Numbered from the stretch's first letter, positions 1 to 7,497 are shown. The stretch is DNA of 11,848 nt from Leptospira sp. (GCA_021413405.1 JAIOQL010000323.1:1-11848); one strand, 5' to 3'. Numbers and translations: made by a program. The notes: generated by a model not told the origin, from the letters alone.

Positions 1-1
1 T

Positions 2-247
2 GGACTAACCGGACTCGGAACAACCGTCAAACCTTCCGAACAGGAACTTGAGTCTCTCGTTGAATATGATTTTTCACTTATGAAACTCGTTGAAGAACTG
101 GAAAAAAAGATTATGGATTTCAAAAATTCGATCATAGGTGCGCCGGATTCCGGAGTACTGGATACAAAAATTTCAGAGTTATGTAGTGAGATCGGATTTT
201 TAAATAAGACATTCAAAGAAAGAAAAAAGATTTTTTTAAAATTATAG
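2..247 (+). CDS. 3' end of an unknown gene, charged coiled-coil-like C-terminus (5' truncated)
   Basis: An open frame runs from the window edge to a TAG at 245-247 and encodes about 81 residues. The segment is rich in Glu, Lys and Leu, with hydrophobic residues spaced as in amphipathic helices (for example LMKLVEELEKKIMDF and ELCSEIGFLNKTFKERKK). It therefore looks like a helical or coiled-coil C-terminal region ending in a basic tail. I recognise no motif and give no function. The stop codon lies inside the ribosome binding site of the SPFH gene that starts 12 bases later, so the two are probably co-transcribed and translationally linked. The start and most of the protein are outside the window. 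Confidence 0.7.
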   Translation, partial: GLTGLGTTVKPSEQELESLVEYDFSLMKLVEELEKKIMDFKNSIIGAPDSGVLDTKISELCSEIGFLNKTFKERKKIFLKL

Positions 248-259
248 GAAGGTATCGTT

Positions 260-1264
260 ATGGCGCTTATAGATATAATAAAGTTTGAAGGTGAACCTGG
301 CAACATAGTCTGGAAATTTCCATCCATTGATATCAGTTATGCATCACAGCTGGTGGTCAACGAAAGCCAAGAGGCAATTTTCTTTAAAGAAGGACGTGCG
401 TTAGACGTCTTTGGTCCGGGCACTCACTCTTTAAAGACCGGAAACGTTCCGATCATAGAAAAACTTGTTAATCTTCCATTTGGCGGAAAGACACCTTTTA
501 CCGCAGAGGTATATTTCATTAATAAATCTTTGCTTACGTTGAAATGGGGAACCAAAACTCCGATCCAGGTTGAAGATCCGAATTATAAAATAGCTCTTGA
601 GCTTCGTTCTTATGGCAGTTACAATATCAAAATCAACGATTCAAAAACATTTGTAAACACAATCGTGGGAACAAGAGGAAGATTTGCAAATGCAGATATA
701 GATGATCTTCTAAAACCCATGATTCTGACAAGACTCGGAGATTTTCTTTCAGAAGTGGTCCTTAAAAACAAAGTATCATTGGTACAGATCAGCCAGTATC
801 TTGATGAAGCATCGTCTGCCGGTAAAACGAAAGTGCAGCCTGACTTCAGTAAATATGGGATTGAAATCATAGATTTCCTGGTCGAATCTATAAATTTTGA
901 TAAAGACAACCCTAATTTTCAAAAGATACAGAAAGTAATCACGGAGAAATTCGAAATCGATACTCTTGGAAATTCCTACCAGCAAAAAAGAATGCTCGAT
1001 ATCGGAGAGGCGGCTGCAAAGAACGAAGGTGGAAACTCAGGAACGATTGGAGCTGGACTCGGACTTGGTATGGGAGTCAACATGGGGCAGATGATGGGAC
1101 AGATGATGGGAGGCATGAATCAGGGTGCCGGGAATAACGCACCTGCCGCTCAGCCAAACGATCCAATGGCACGGATTGCAAAATTAAAACAGATGCTTGA
1201 TGGTGGAATGATCACCCAGGAAGAATTTGATACGAAGAAAAAAGAAATTCTGTCTGCAATTTAA
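260..1264 (+). CDS. SPFH/Band 7 domain protein with C-terminal SHOCT domain
   Basis: The 334-residue product has three parts. Residues about 20-240 form an SPFH/Band 7-like domain, with the early stretch NESQEAIFFKEGRALDVFGPGTHSL typical of the 'virion core protein'/YdjI subgroup. Residues about 256-300 are a Gly/Met/Asn-rich flexible linker with repeated GQMMG units. Residues about 301-334 are a SHOCT-type module (IAKLKQMLDGGMITQEEFDTKK). There is no N-terminal signal or obvious membrane helix, so it is probably cytoplasmic or peripherally membrane-associated. Relatives such as B. subtilis YdjI act in membrane-stress or membrane-organisation roles; a similar role here is inference. The ATG at 260 has a strong ribosome binding site, AGGAAGG at 246-252, which overlaps the stop of the upstream gene. 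The thrC start follows 12 bases after its stop. Confidence 0.88.
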   Translation: MALIDIIKFEGEPGNIVWKFPSIDISYASQLVVNESQEAIFFKEGRALDVFGPGTHSLKTGNVPIIEKLVNLPFGGKTPFTAEVYFINKSLLTLKWGTKTPIQVEDPNYKIALELRSYGSYNIKINDSKTFVNTIVGTRGRFANADIDDLLKPMILTRLGDFLSEVVLKNKVSLVQISQYLDEASSAGKTKVQPDFSKYGIEIIDFLVESINFDKDNPNFQKIQKVITEKFEIDTLGNSYQQKRMLDIGEAAAKNEGGNSGTIGAGLGLGMGVNMGQMMGQMMGGMNQGAGNNAPAAQPNDPMARIAKLKQMLDGGMITQEEFDTKKKEILSAI

Positions 1265-1276
1265 GATTCATCTCCA

Positions 1277-2617
1277 ATGATCAAAGCACCTCCAAAATTT
1301 AAGGCGCAATACCGTTCGATCAGTGAAGAATCTCCTGAATCGTACGATATAAACGAGATAATTTATACCTGCCGAAAGACGGGAGAAATTCTGGAAGTAG
1401 TCCACGACATGGAAGCATTGCGTCAGATTCCCGCAGAAGACTGGAAAAATCTTTTTGATTCAAGATACCGGTCAGTTAAGTTTCCTGATTCTTCGGGAAT
1501 CTGGAGTAAACGCGAATGGGTTCTTCCTCACATCAGGGATGAGAATATAGTAACATCCGGGGAAGGCTACACGCATCTTTTTAATGCGGATCGCTTTGCG
1601 AAAGAGCTCGGAATTGAATCCCTTTTTGTAAAACAATGCGGTGTTTCTCACACAGGATCCTTCAAAGATCTCGGGATGACTGTTCTGGTAAGCCAGGTAA
1701 AACAAATGATTGAAGAGGGTGCAGCAATTAAAGCGGTTGCCTGTGCGAGCACGGGTGATACGTCTGCTGCCCTTGCTTCTTACGCAGCAAAGGCAGGAAT
1801 TCCGGCGATTGTTTTTCTCCCATCGGATAAAGTTTCCGCCGCTCAATTGATTCAGCCCGTATCAAATGGCGCTCATGTGATTTCACTCGACACAGATTTT
1901 GATGGCTGCATGAACATCGTAAAGCAGGTCACTCAGGAGGAGGGGATTTATCTGGCCAATTCCATGAATTCCCTACGGATTGAAGGCCAAATAACAATAT
2001 CAGTTGAAATATCCCAGCAATTGGAATGGGCAGTTCCTGACTGGATAATCATTCCGGGCGGAAATTTGGGAAATGTTTCTGCCTTAGGGAATGGTTTTGA
2101 AATGATGTATGATCTTGGCCTGATTGATCATCTCCCGAGAATTGCAGTTGCCCAGGCTGAGAATGCAAATCCATTATATTTATCTTATAAGAATGGTTTT
2201 CAGGAATTCAAACCCGTAGAAGCGCAAAAAACACTCGCTTCTGCTATTCAGATTGGCAACCCGGTTTCGGTTAAAAAAGCGATCAGAATTTTACGAAAAT
2301 TCAACGGAGTGGTTGAACAGGCTTCTGAAGCTGAATTGGCTGATGCTGCGACAAGGGGGGATCTGCATGGCCTTTACAATGACCCTCACACTGGTGTCGC
2401 TCTTGCTGCCTTATTTAAATTAATAGACAAAAAAGTAATCGGTAAAAAGGAAAAAGTTGTTGTGATCTCGACTGCAAATGGTTTGAAATTTACAGAATTT
2501 AAAGTTAAATTTCACCAAAATGAGATAGGAAAAATAAATCAAAAATTGATAAATTCCATAACATATTGTAAGCCGGAGATAGGAAAAGTACTCCAGGCAG
2601 TTCGAAAATTTTTATAA
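1277..2617 (+). CDS. thrC: Threonine synthase
   Basis: The enzyme converts O-phospho-L-homoserine to L-threonine and phosphate using PLP, the last step of threonine synthesis in the cytoplasm. The 446-residue protein has the fold-type II PLP motif SHTGSFKDLGM, with the Schiff-base lysine at K130. The phosphate-binding glycine loop PGGNLGN lies at 260-266, and the ACASTGDTSAALASYAAKAG segment (about 155-174) is typical of the family. The N-terminal region, with a YTCRKTGEILEV segment, fits the longer bacterial form. The ATG at 1277 is the only plausible start: the frame is closed by the TAA of the SPFH gene at 1262-1264, four codons upstream in the same frame. No Shine-Dalgarno sequence is visible before it, so translation may depend on ribosomes finishing the SPFH gene. 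There is no clear terminator after its stop at 2615-2617. Confidence 0.95.
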   Translation: MIKAPPKFKAQYRSISEESPESYDINEIIYTCRKTGEILEVVHDMEALRQIPAEDWKNLFDSRYRSVKFPDSSGIWSKREWVLPHIRDENIVTSGEGYTHLFNADRFAKELGIESLFVKQCGVSHTGSFKDLGMTVLVSQVKQMIEEGAAIKAVACASTGDTSAALASYAAKAGIPAIVFLPSDKVSAAQLIQPVSNGAHVISLDTDFDGCMNIVKQVTQEEGIYLANSMNSLRIEGQITISVEISQQLEWAVPDWIIIPGGNLGNVSALGNGFEMMYDLGLIDHLPRIAVAQAENANPLYLSYKNGFQEFKPVEAQKTLASAIQIGNPVSVKKAIRILRKFNGVVEQASEAELADAATRGDLHGLYNDPHTGVALAALFKLIDKKVIGKKEKVVVISTANGLKFTEFKVKFHQNEIGKINQKLINSITYCKPEIGKVLQAVRKFL

Positions 2618-2671
2618 TTAACAGGAAAAGAAATAAATTATGAATTTGTCTAAATTAGCCTTGCTCTGCCG

Positions 2672-2680
2672 TGGGATAAT
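2672..2680 (+). promoter_or_regulatory. Possible extended -10 promoter for the GHKL ATPase gene
   Basis: The 85-base gap after thrC contains TGGGATAAT, an extended -10 pattern (TGN plus GATAAT). This would place the transcription start near 2687, about 16 bases before the ATG at 2703. I see no good -35 element. A second candidate is an exact TATAAT at 2613-2618 overlapping the thrC stop, also without a convincing -35. A weak 7-base inverted repeat (2643-2649 with 2690-2696) spans the region. This is sequence resemblance only. Confidence 0.3.
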
Positions 2681-2702
2681 GGTATTTTAACAAATTTAGC
2701 TT

Positions 2703-3467
2703 ATGAACGACGAATTTTCAGTATTGAGTGATGACTTTAGAACAGTTGTTGATCGCGCCATAGAACAGGGCAAAGTCATTTCTTTCATTACTTATGTCCT
2801 CGGGGATTCGGGCGAATCAAAGATCAGATATATTCTGAGCTCAGTTCTTAACAAGTACCAGAGAATTGATCTCATGGAATTGTTGTATACCGCTTCAAAA
2901 GAACTTATAGTAAATTCGACAAAAGCTGCAATTAAGCGGATTATTTTTCAGGAAATGGGCCTTGATCCGGTGAAAATGACAGACTATGATACAGGTATGG
3001 GATCCTTTAAGGAAAATTTGAGTGATAAAAAATTTCCATACTACCGCGGAAAAATGAAATCCAACAATCTCAATGTAAAAGTTAAGTTTATCTACAATCC
3101 CGATAAAATCGTTTTGAAAATAATAAATAATTTTGCTTTACTTGGAAAAGAAGAACAGCGGATTCGCGAAAAATTTATCAAAGCAAAAAAGTATGATAAT
3201 CTGTTTGAATTTTTCATGGAACATGGCGATAATACGGAAGGGGCCGGAATGGGGATCACGATGGTAGAGATTCTTATGGCTCAAAGCGGGTTTGACAGGC
3301 ATTTATTTACGATCTATTCTTCTGAAAAGCTTCGTGAGACAGTGGCAAAAATAGAGATTCCTATAAATCCTGATTATAAACCAAAGAGATATGAATTCGA
3401 AGATTACGTACGGAATTCAAGCACTTCATTTGAACAATTAAGAACTGAACATGGTTGGGAGCAGTAA
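2703..3467 (+). CDS. Stand-alone GHKL (histidine-kinase-like) ATPase-domain protein
   Basis: The 254-residue protein looks like a single HATPase_c/GHKL fold with no phospho-acceptor histidine domain, receiver or membrane segment. The N-box is visible as KELIVNSTKAA, with E67 and N71, and resembles the motif I of the GHL group (MutL, gyrase, Hsp90) as much as that of sensor kinases. The G2 box is EGAGMGITM at 179-187. Where the G1 box (DxGxG) should lie, the sequence reads IINNFALLG at 140-148, so the adenine-contacting Asp appears to be Asn and the glycines are missing. Nucleotide binding may be altered or lost. The ATG at 2703 has no Shine-Dalgarno sequence, but in-frame stops at 2688 and 2697 exclude an upstream start. 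The next gene begins 5 bases after the stop. The target and role are unknown; spirochaete relatives are usually labelled only 'histidine kinase-like'. Confidence 0.75.
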   Translation: MNDEFSVLSDDFRTVVDRAIEQGKVISFITYVLGDSGESKIRYILSSVLNKYQRIDLMELLYTASKELIVNSTKAAIKRIIFQEMGLDPVKMTDYDTGMGSFKENLSDKKFPYYRGKMKSNNLNVKVKFIYNPDKIVLKIINNFALLGKEEQRIREKFIKAKKYDNLFEFFMEHGDNTEGAGMGITMVEILMAQSGFDRHLFTIYSSEKLRETVAKIEIPINPDYKPKRYEFEDYVRNSSTSFEQLRTEHGWEQ

Positions 3468-3472
3468 AAAGT

Positions 3473-4555
3473 ATGGCAGAACCTGACAAACTCAAAGAGC
3501 ATGCAGAACTCGTAAATATGGCAATGGAATCCGTTTTGACGGAAAGCCAGGCCAAAGATCTGATCCAGGGTAAAATCCAGGATTCATATCTGCTAAAACT
3601 CCGTGTCGATATAGAAAACCGGAGCGGGGTAATGATTGCGTTAGTTTCCACATTCAAAAATGACATCATTTTGCTTTATTCTGTTTTTGGAAATTCACCT
3701 GCGATAAAAAAAATCCGCACATTCGAAGATATGGGCCAATTCTCACACGATATGCTGGAAGTTACTAAAGCGGGCGGAGTGGATTCTGGATTGTCAGAGA
3801 ATATAGGAAGAATTATTTACAGGAAACTCGATAAATCAACACTGCCTTCCCTCGTGAGTCAGTGGGAAAGAAAGGACATTGCCGGCACAATGGCGATGCT
3901 TGAAAGTGCAATAAAAACAGGATTAAAAGCCAAAAATGTAAAAGTCCAGGCAGATGCAGATAAAATTTCCAGTTTAAAATTCAGAATTAAAAATGTTATC
4001 AATGGAATCATCTCTCCGATAAATCGCCCTGAAGATGATCCGGAACCGGCGGGAAATCCTGACGAGCTGAATGTTCCGATTAAAGCTTCTGAATCGGAAA
4101 CGGAGATTGCTCAAATCATTCAGCAATTTCCTCAGGTTGTCATTTGTAAAACGGTTCTGTCTCCTGTTGCCGGAATCGAATTTGATCAGCTACAGGAGAA
4201 TCAAAAAATACTTTTCAGTCTTCCGTTTCAGACTGAAGAAGAGAAAAATCTGGCATCTTCTCTTGGTGCAGTAGATAAAGAAGGCATTAATCGTCCAATT
4301 CCAGGCGAATTCTATCGCATTGTTACGGGCCAGAAAAATGAATTCCATATTTTTGCAAAAGGTCCGAATGGGGTCATGCTACGTGCCTTCGAAGAACGTC
4401 CGGTACGATTGGCTGTACCGAAGGATAAAACTAAATCTGCTGAGCAGAAAAAAACAAAACCTCCGGCGGCAGAATCCAAATCCTATCTTGGATACATTGT
4501 CATTGGAGTAATGGGAATTCTGGTACTAATTCTTGTGGCTTCGTTTTTGTTTTAA
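3473..4555 (+). CDS. Tail-anchored protein of unknown function, coupled to the GHKL ATPase gene
   Basis: I recognise no family. With the ATG at 3473 the product is 360 residues. Residues about 1-175 form a mixed alpha/beta region, followed by an acidic, proline-rich linker (NRPEDDPEPAGNPDE, about 182-198). A second domain occupies about 200-310, followed by a Lys/Pro/Ala-rich linker and one strongly hydrophobic segment, about 338-360, which ends the protein. That layout is a C-terminal (tail) membrane anchor with the bulk of the protein in the cytoplasm. The frame is open back to a TTG at 3455 inside the previous gene. I prefer the ATG because GGGAG at 3457-3461 lies 11 bases upstream of it and the upstream stop (3465-3467) is only 5 bases away, which suggests translational coupling. 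A partnership with the GHKL protein is inferred from this arrangement alone. Its stop shares TTAA with the convergent leuS stop. Confidence 0.75.
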   Translation: MAEPDKLKEHAELVNMAMESVLTESQAKDLIQGKIQDSYLLKLRVDIENRSGVMIALVSTFKNDIILLYSVFGNSPAIKKIRTFEDMGQFSHDMLEVTKAGGVDSGLSENIGRIIYRKLDKSTLPSLVSQWERKDIAGTMAMLESAIKTGLKAKNVKVQADADKISSLKFRIKNVINGIISPINRPEDDPEPAGNPDELNVPIKASESETEIAQIIQQFPQVVICKTVLSPVAGIEFDQLQENQKILFSLPFQTEEEKNLASSLGAVDKEGINRPIPGEFYRIVTGQKNEFHIFAKGPNGVMLRAFEERPVRLAVPKDKTKSAEQKKTKPPAAESKSYLGYIVIGVMGILVLILVASFLF

Positions 4556-7140
4556 TCAGTAACCAGATTTACCAATTTCTCTTTCACATAAATTTCTTTT
4601 TTTATTGTTTTATCTTTAATAAATGGAATAACTTTCTCATGTGTTTTTGACAGGCTGATTGCTTCCGCCTGCTCAATCTCTTTGGATGCTTCAAACTCAC
4701 CACGCAATTTTCCGTTCACCTGGATCATTATTTTTATTTTATCTGAAATGAGGTAACGGGGATCAGACTCCGGAAAATCAAAATATGCAATGGATTTCTT
4801 ATTTCCCATTTTTTCCCACAGCTCTTCAGTCAGGTGTGGCGCAAAAGGTGAAAGTAATTTAATGAATGGTTCGAGAATCTTTCGTGGCCTTCTGTCTGAT
4901 GGTGTAATTTCGTTCACAAAAATCATCATTTGCGAAATGGCTGTGTTGAACGAAAAATTTTCGATATCGTCCGACACCTTTTTAATAGTGCGATGCAAGA
5001 TCCTGAGTTCAGCTTCATTCGGTTCCAGGTCACTGATTAAAAAACTATCGCCTTCTTTTCCGTGAAATAATCTCCAGACTCTGTTTAAAAACCTTGAAAT
5101 TCCTTCAACACCTTTAGTGCTCCAGGGTTTCACCATCTCAAATGGCCCCATGAACATTTCGAAAAGACGGAGGCTGTCAGCACCATATTCTTTCACTACT
5201 TCGTCAGGGTTTACTACATTCCCGAGGGATTTTGACATTTTCTTTTTATCTTCTCCGAGGATTAGACCCTGATGAACAAGTTTTTTGAAAGGTTCCGGAG
5301 TCGAAACATATCCGAGATCAAAAAGTGCTTTGTGCCAGAAGCGCGAATAAAGCAGGTGAAGCACCGCATGCTCCGAGCCACCGACATACAGATCGACGGG
5401 CATCCATTTTTTTTCAAGAGTACTGTCGCATAACGCATTTTGATTTTCCGGATCAATGAATCTCAGATAATACCAGCAGGAACCGGCCCATTGAGGCATC
5501 GTGTTTGTTTCCCTCCTGCCTGTCCGACCGGTGGCAGGATCTTTGTATTCAAGCCAGCTTCCAGATAACGCTAACGGTGATTCTCCTGTTCCGGACGGTT
5601 TGAATTCGTTTAATTCCGGCAGCACAAGTGGAAGCTCATCTTCGGAAAGAGATTTTGTAATGCCATTCTCAAAATGAACTAAAGGAATTGGCTCGCCCCA
5701 GTATCTCTGTCTCGCAAAAAGCCAATCCCGGAGTTTGAATTGTATTTTGACTTTTCCGATTTTCTTTTTTTGTACCCAATCTGAAACCAATTTAAACGCA
5801 GCTTTGTAATCCAGACCATCGAGCTTCAGCTCCTTTCCGGAAGAATTGATGCAGGTTGAATCTTTTGAATCAAAAGATTCCTTAGATACATCTCCACCAG
5901 CTATGACGGGTCTGATTTCAAGGTTAAATTTCTTTGCGAATTCGTAATCTCTCGAATCATGAGCCGGGACTGCCATGATTGCCCCTGTGCCGTAGCTGAA
6001 TAAAACATAATCGGAAATCCAGACGGGGATCTTTTCATTTGTAACCGGATTTATTGCATACGCGCCAGTGAATATTCCTGATTTATCTTTCGCCAGCTCT
6101 GTTCTGTCCAAATCGCTTTTAATTGCGGAAGCCTTCTGGTATTCCAGAATTTGCTCTTTCTGTCCTGTCGCTGTGATTTTTTCGAGAATCGGATGTTCCG
6201 GGGCCAAGACCAGATACGTTGCCCCAAACAATGTGTCTGGCCTCGTAGTAAAAACACGAATCTCCCCGCCTGACTCGAGCTGGAAGCCAATTTCCAGTCC
6301 TTGACTTTTTCCGATCCAATTCTTCTGCATTTCGAGGGTTGAGGCCGGCCAGGACACTAATTCAAGATCTTTTAAAAGTCTCTCAGCATAAGCCGTAATA
6401 CGCATCATGTATTGACGCATTGGCTTGCGAATGACGGAATAACCCTTCGATACCCATTCCTCCACCTCTTCATTGGCGAGCACAGTTCCAAGGCCTTCGC
6501 ACCAGTTTACAGGTATGAAAGCAAGATAAACCAGCCGGAATTGTGACAGTATTGCTTCCTGTTCCGGTTCAGACATACTGTTCCAGTCTTTTGCCGAAAA
6601 TTTCTGGCTCAATTGATCAGAGTGAAGTGCGGATGAACCGTTCGATTCAAACTCTTGAACAAGAACAGAGATAGGTTCAGCCTTATCCTTAGAGAAGTTG
6701 TAGTAGGAATGAAATAGTTTTAGAAATATCCATTGGGTGAATTTATAGTAATCGGGATTCGTCGTGGAAATTTCCCGGGACCAGTCGTAAGACAAGCCCA
6801 GCATTTTGATTTGCCTTCTGAAATTATTGATGTTTTCTTCTGTCGTTTTTTTTGGATGAATGCCTGTTGTCATAGCATATCGTTCGGCCGGTAAACCGAA
6901 AGCATCCCAGCCCATCGGATGAAGGACTTCAAAACCTTTCATCCGTTTATATCGAGTGATTATGTCAGTTGCTGTGTAGCCTTCAGGATGCCCAACATGG
7001 AGCCCCGCTCCGCTCGGATATGGGAACATATCGAGACAATAATATTTTGGCTTATTGCTATTTAGATCAGTACAGAAAGTCTTCTTTTCTTCCCAATAAT
7101 TCTGCCATTTCTTTTCAATATCTTCAAATGGGTATTCCAT
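4552..7140 (-). CDS. leuS: Leucyl-tRNA synthetase
   Basis: This class I synthetase charges tRNA-Leu in the cytoplasm. The 862-residue product shows the HIGH-type signature as HVGH (48-51) and KMSKS at 634-638. The CP1 editing domain (about 285-460) contains FTTRPDT and GTGAIMAVPAHDSRDYEF, so post-transfer editing residues look intact. The tRNA anticodon-binding helices lie at about 665-800 and a C-terminal domain beginning KIMIQVNGKLRG at about 802-862. Two departures from E. coli-type LeuRS are visible. The zinc-binding CxxC module that normally follows VNWC....TVLANEEV is absent, while an extra segment of about 55 residues (146-200) precedes it. The leucine-specific insertion before KMSKS is also missing, because HQGLILGEDK runs straight into KKMSKS. 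The start has no Shine-Dalgarno sequence and lies 9 bases after the stop of the zinc-ribbon gene, in the same frame. The stop overlaps the convergent gene by 4 bases. Confidence 0.97.
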   Translation of the reverse strand: MEYPFEDIEKKWQNYWEEKKTFCTDLNSNKPKYYCLDMFPYPSGAGLHVGHPEGYTATDIITRYKRMKGFEVLHPMGWDAFGLPAERYAMTTGIHPKKTTEENINNFRRQIKMLGLSYDWSREISTTNPDYYKFTQWIFLKLFHSYYNFSKDKAEPISVLVQEFESNGSSALHSDQLSQKFSAKDWNSMSEPEQEAILSQFRLVYLAFIPVNWCEGLGTVLANEEVEEWVSKGYSVIRKPMRQYMMRITAYAERLLKDLELVSWPASTLEMQKNWIGKSQGLEIGFQLESGGEIRVFTTRPDTLFGATYLVLAPEHPILEKITATGQKEQILEYQKASAIKSDLDRTELAKDKSGIFTGAYAINPVTNEKIPVWISDYVLFSYGTGAIMAVPAHDSRDYEFAKKFNLEIRPVIAGGDVSKESFDSKDSTCINSSGKELKLDGLDYKAAFKLVSDWVQKKKIGKVKIQFKLRDWLFARQRYWGEPIPLVHFENGITKSLSEDELPLVLPELNEFKPSGTGESPLALSGSWLEYKDPATGRTGRRETNTMPQWAGSCWYYLRFIDPENQNALCDSTLEKKWMPVDLYVGGSEHAVLHLLYSRFWHKALFDLGYVSTPEPFKKLVHQGLILGEDKKKMSKSLGNVVNPDEVVKEYGADSLRLFEMFMGPFEMVKPWSTKGVEGISRFLNRVWRLFHGKEGDSFLISDLEPNEAELRILHRTIKKVSDDIENFSFNTAISQMMIFVNEITPSDRRPRKILEPFIKLLSPFAPHLTEELWEKMGNKKSIAYFDFPESDPRYLISDKIKIMIQVNGKLRGEFEASKEIEQAEAISLSKTHEKVIPFIKDKTIKKEIYVKEKLVNLVTD

Positions 7141-7149
7141 TGGGATGAT

Positions 7150-7314
7150 TTATTTGCGCACGGAATCTATTACTTTAATAAGCCTCTTAAATACCATTGA
7201 TAGGCATATTTTACAAAAATCATTCTGGTACAATTTGTCAACGGTGTTGCCGCAACTCTGACATACATGGCCTAACGATTTTTTCTCTTCATTTTCTTTT
7301 ACAATTACCTGCAT
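7150..7314 (-). CDS. Small zinc-ribbon protein (54 residues), first gene of the leuS operon
   Basis: This short frame encodes 54 residues starting MQVIVKENEEKK. It contains two CxxC knuckles, C18-Q-S-C21 followed by Gly, and C34-K-I-C37, separated by 12 residues: the pattern of a four-cysteine zinc ribbon. The C-terminal third is basic and amphipathic (VFKRLIKVIDSVRK), which could contact nucleic acid or a partner protein. The ATG at 7314 is preceded on its strand by GGGAG (plus-strand 7319-7323), 4 bases away, a good ribosome binding site. Its stop is 9 bases before the leuS ATG, so the two are almost certainly co-transcribed. The cysteine spacing, ribosome binding site and position argue that it is real. 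A small overlapping plus-strand frame at 7197-7394 lacks comparable support. Function unknown; zinc binding is inferred from the cysteines. Confidence 0.8.
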   Translation of the reverse strand: MQVIVKENEEKKSLGHVCQSCGNTVDKLYQNDFCKICLSMVFKRLIKVIDSVRK

Positions 7315-7330
7315 GGTGCTCCCAGATCTA

Positions 7331-7357
7331 TCTATATGTTTTTTTACACAGTGTAAA
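7331..7357 (-). promoter_or_regulatory. Possible promoter of the zinc-ribbon/leuS operon
   Basis: Read on the minus strand, TTTACA (plus 7352-7357, 5 of 6 to the -35 consensus) is followed after 15 bases by TATAGA (plus 7331-7336, 4 of 6 to the -10). This would start transcription near 7324, giving a very short leader that holds just the GGGAG site. The spacer is shorter than ideal, so this is a tentative call. The -35 coincides with one arm of the palindrome at 7343-7357. Confidence 0.35.
7343..7357. promoter_or_regulatory. 15-base palindrome, operator-like
   Basis: TTTACAC-A-GTGTAAA is a perfect inverted repeat with 7-base arms around one central base. It lies 29-43 bases upstream of the zinc-ribbon start and overlaps the candidate -35 element. 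That is the expected place for a repressor operator acting on the zinc-ribbon/leuS operon. I cannot assign it to a known regulator. Confidence 0.45.
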
Positions 7358-7459
7358 TAACTCTTTCCAAAAGCAGAAAGAAATTTATCCGTGAGGTTTA
7401 CTTTGTAATTTTAAAGCGTGTACCGGTCAAAAGAATTATAAAGCATCGATTGAAAAATA

Positions 7460-7497
7460 TTCAAAAAAAATAAAATATTTTTAAATTTTTTTTTGAA
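7460..7497. repeat. A/T inverted repeat with 11-base arms
   Basis: TTCAAAAAAAA at 7460-7470 is the exact reverse complement of TTTTTTTTGAA at 7487-7497, with a 16-base AT-only loop that itself contains AAAATATTTT. The stem is too poor in G+C to be a typical terminator. The A-tracts could produce intrinsic DNA curvature or act as an upstream promoter element for the divergent operons; both roles are inference. Confidence 0.5.

Noticed and set aside
1472..1846. Minus-strand 124-codon frame inside thrC
   Set aside because: It is a shadow of the clear thrC coding frame, with low-complexity Arg/Cys content and no start signal.
2640..2690. 16-codon frame between thrC and the GHKL gene (possible leader peptide)
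   Set aside because: The ribosome binding site is weak and 13 bases away, there is no run of a single amino acid to suggest attenuation, and the downstream promoter candidate lies inside it.
3292..3320. Internal promoter pattern TTGACA, 17 bases, TATTCT within the GHKL gene
   Set aside because: The match is good, but it lies in conserved coding sequence about 150 bases before the next gene, which is already translationally coupled; not strong enough to list as a feature.
3455..3472. TTG start at 3455 for the tail-anchored protein
   Set aside because: It lies within the end of the GHKL gene, would put the GGGAG site inside the coding sequence, and adds only six residues; the ATG at 3473 is better placed.
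7197..7394. Plus-strand 65-codon frame in the leuS/ABC intergenic region
   Set aside because: It overlaps the zinc-ribbon gene on the opposite strand, has no ribosome binding site and a composition without recognisable features; its cysteines are shadows.
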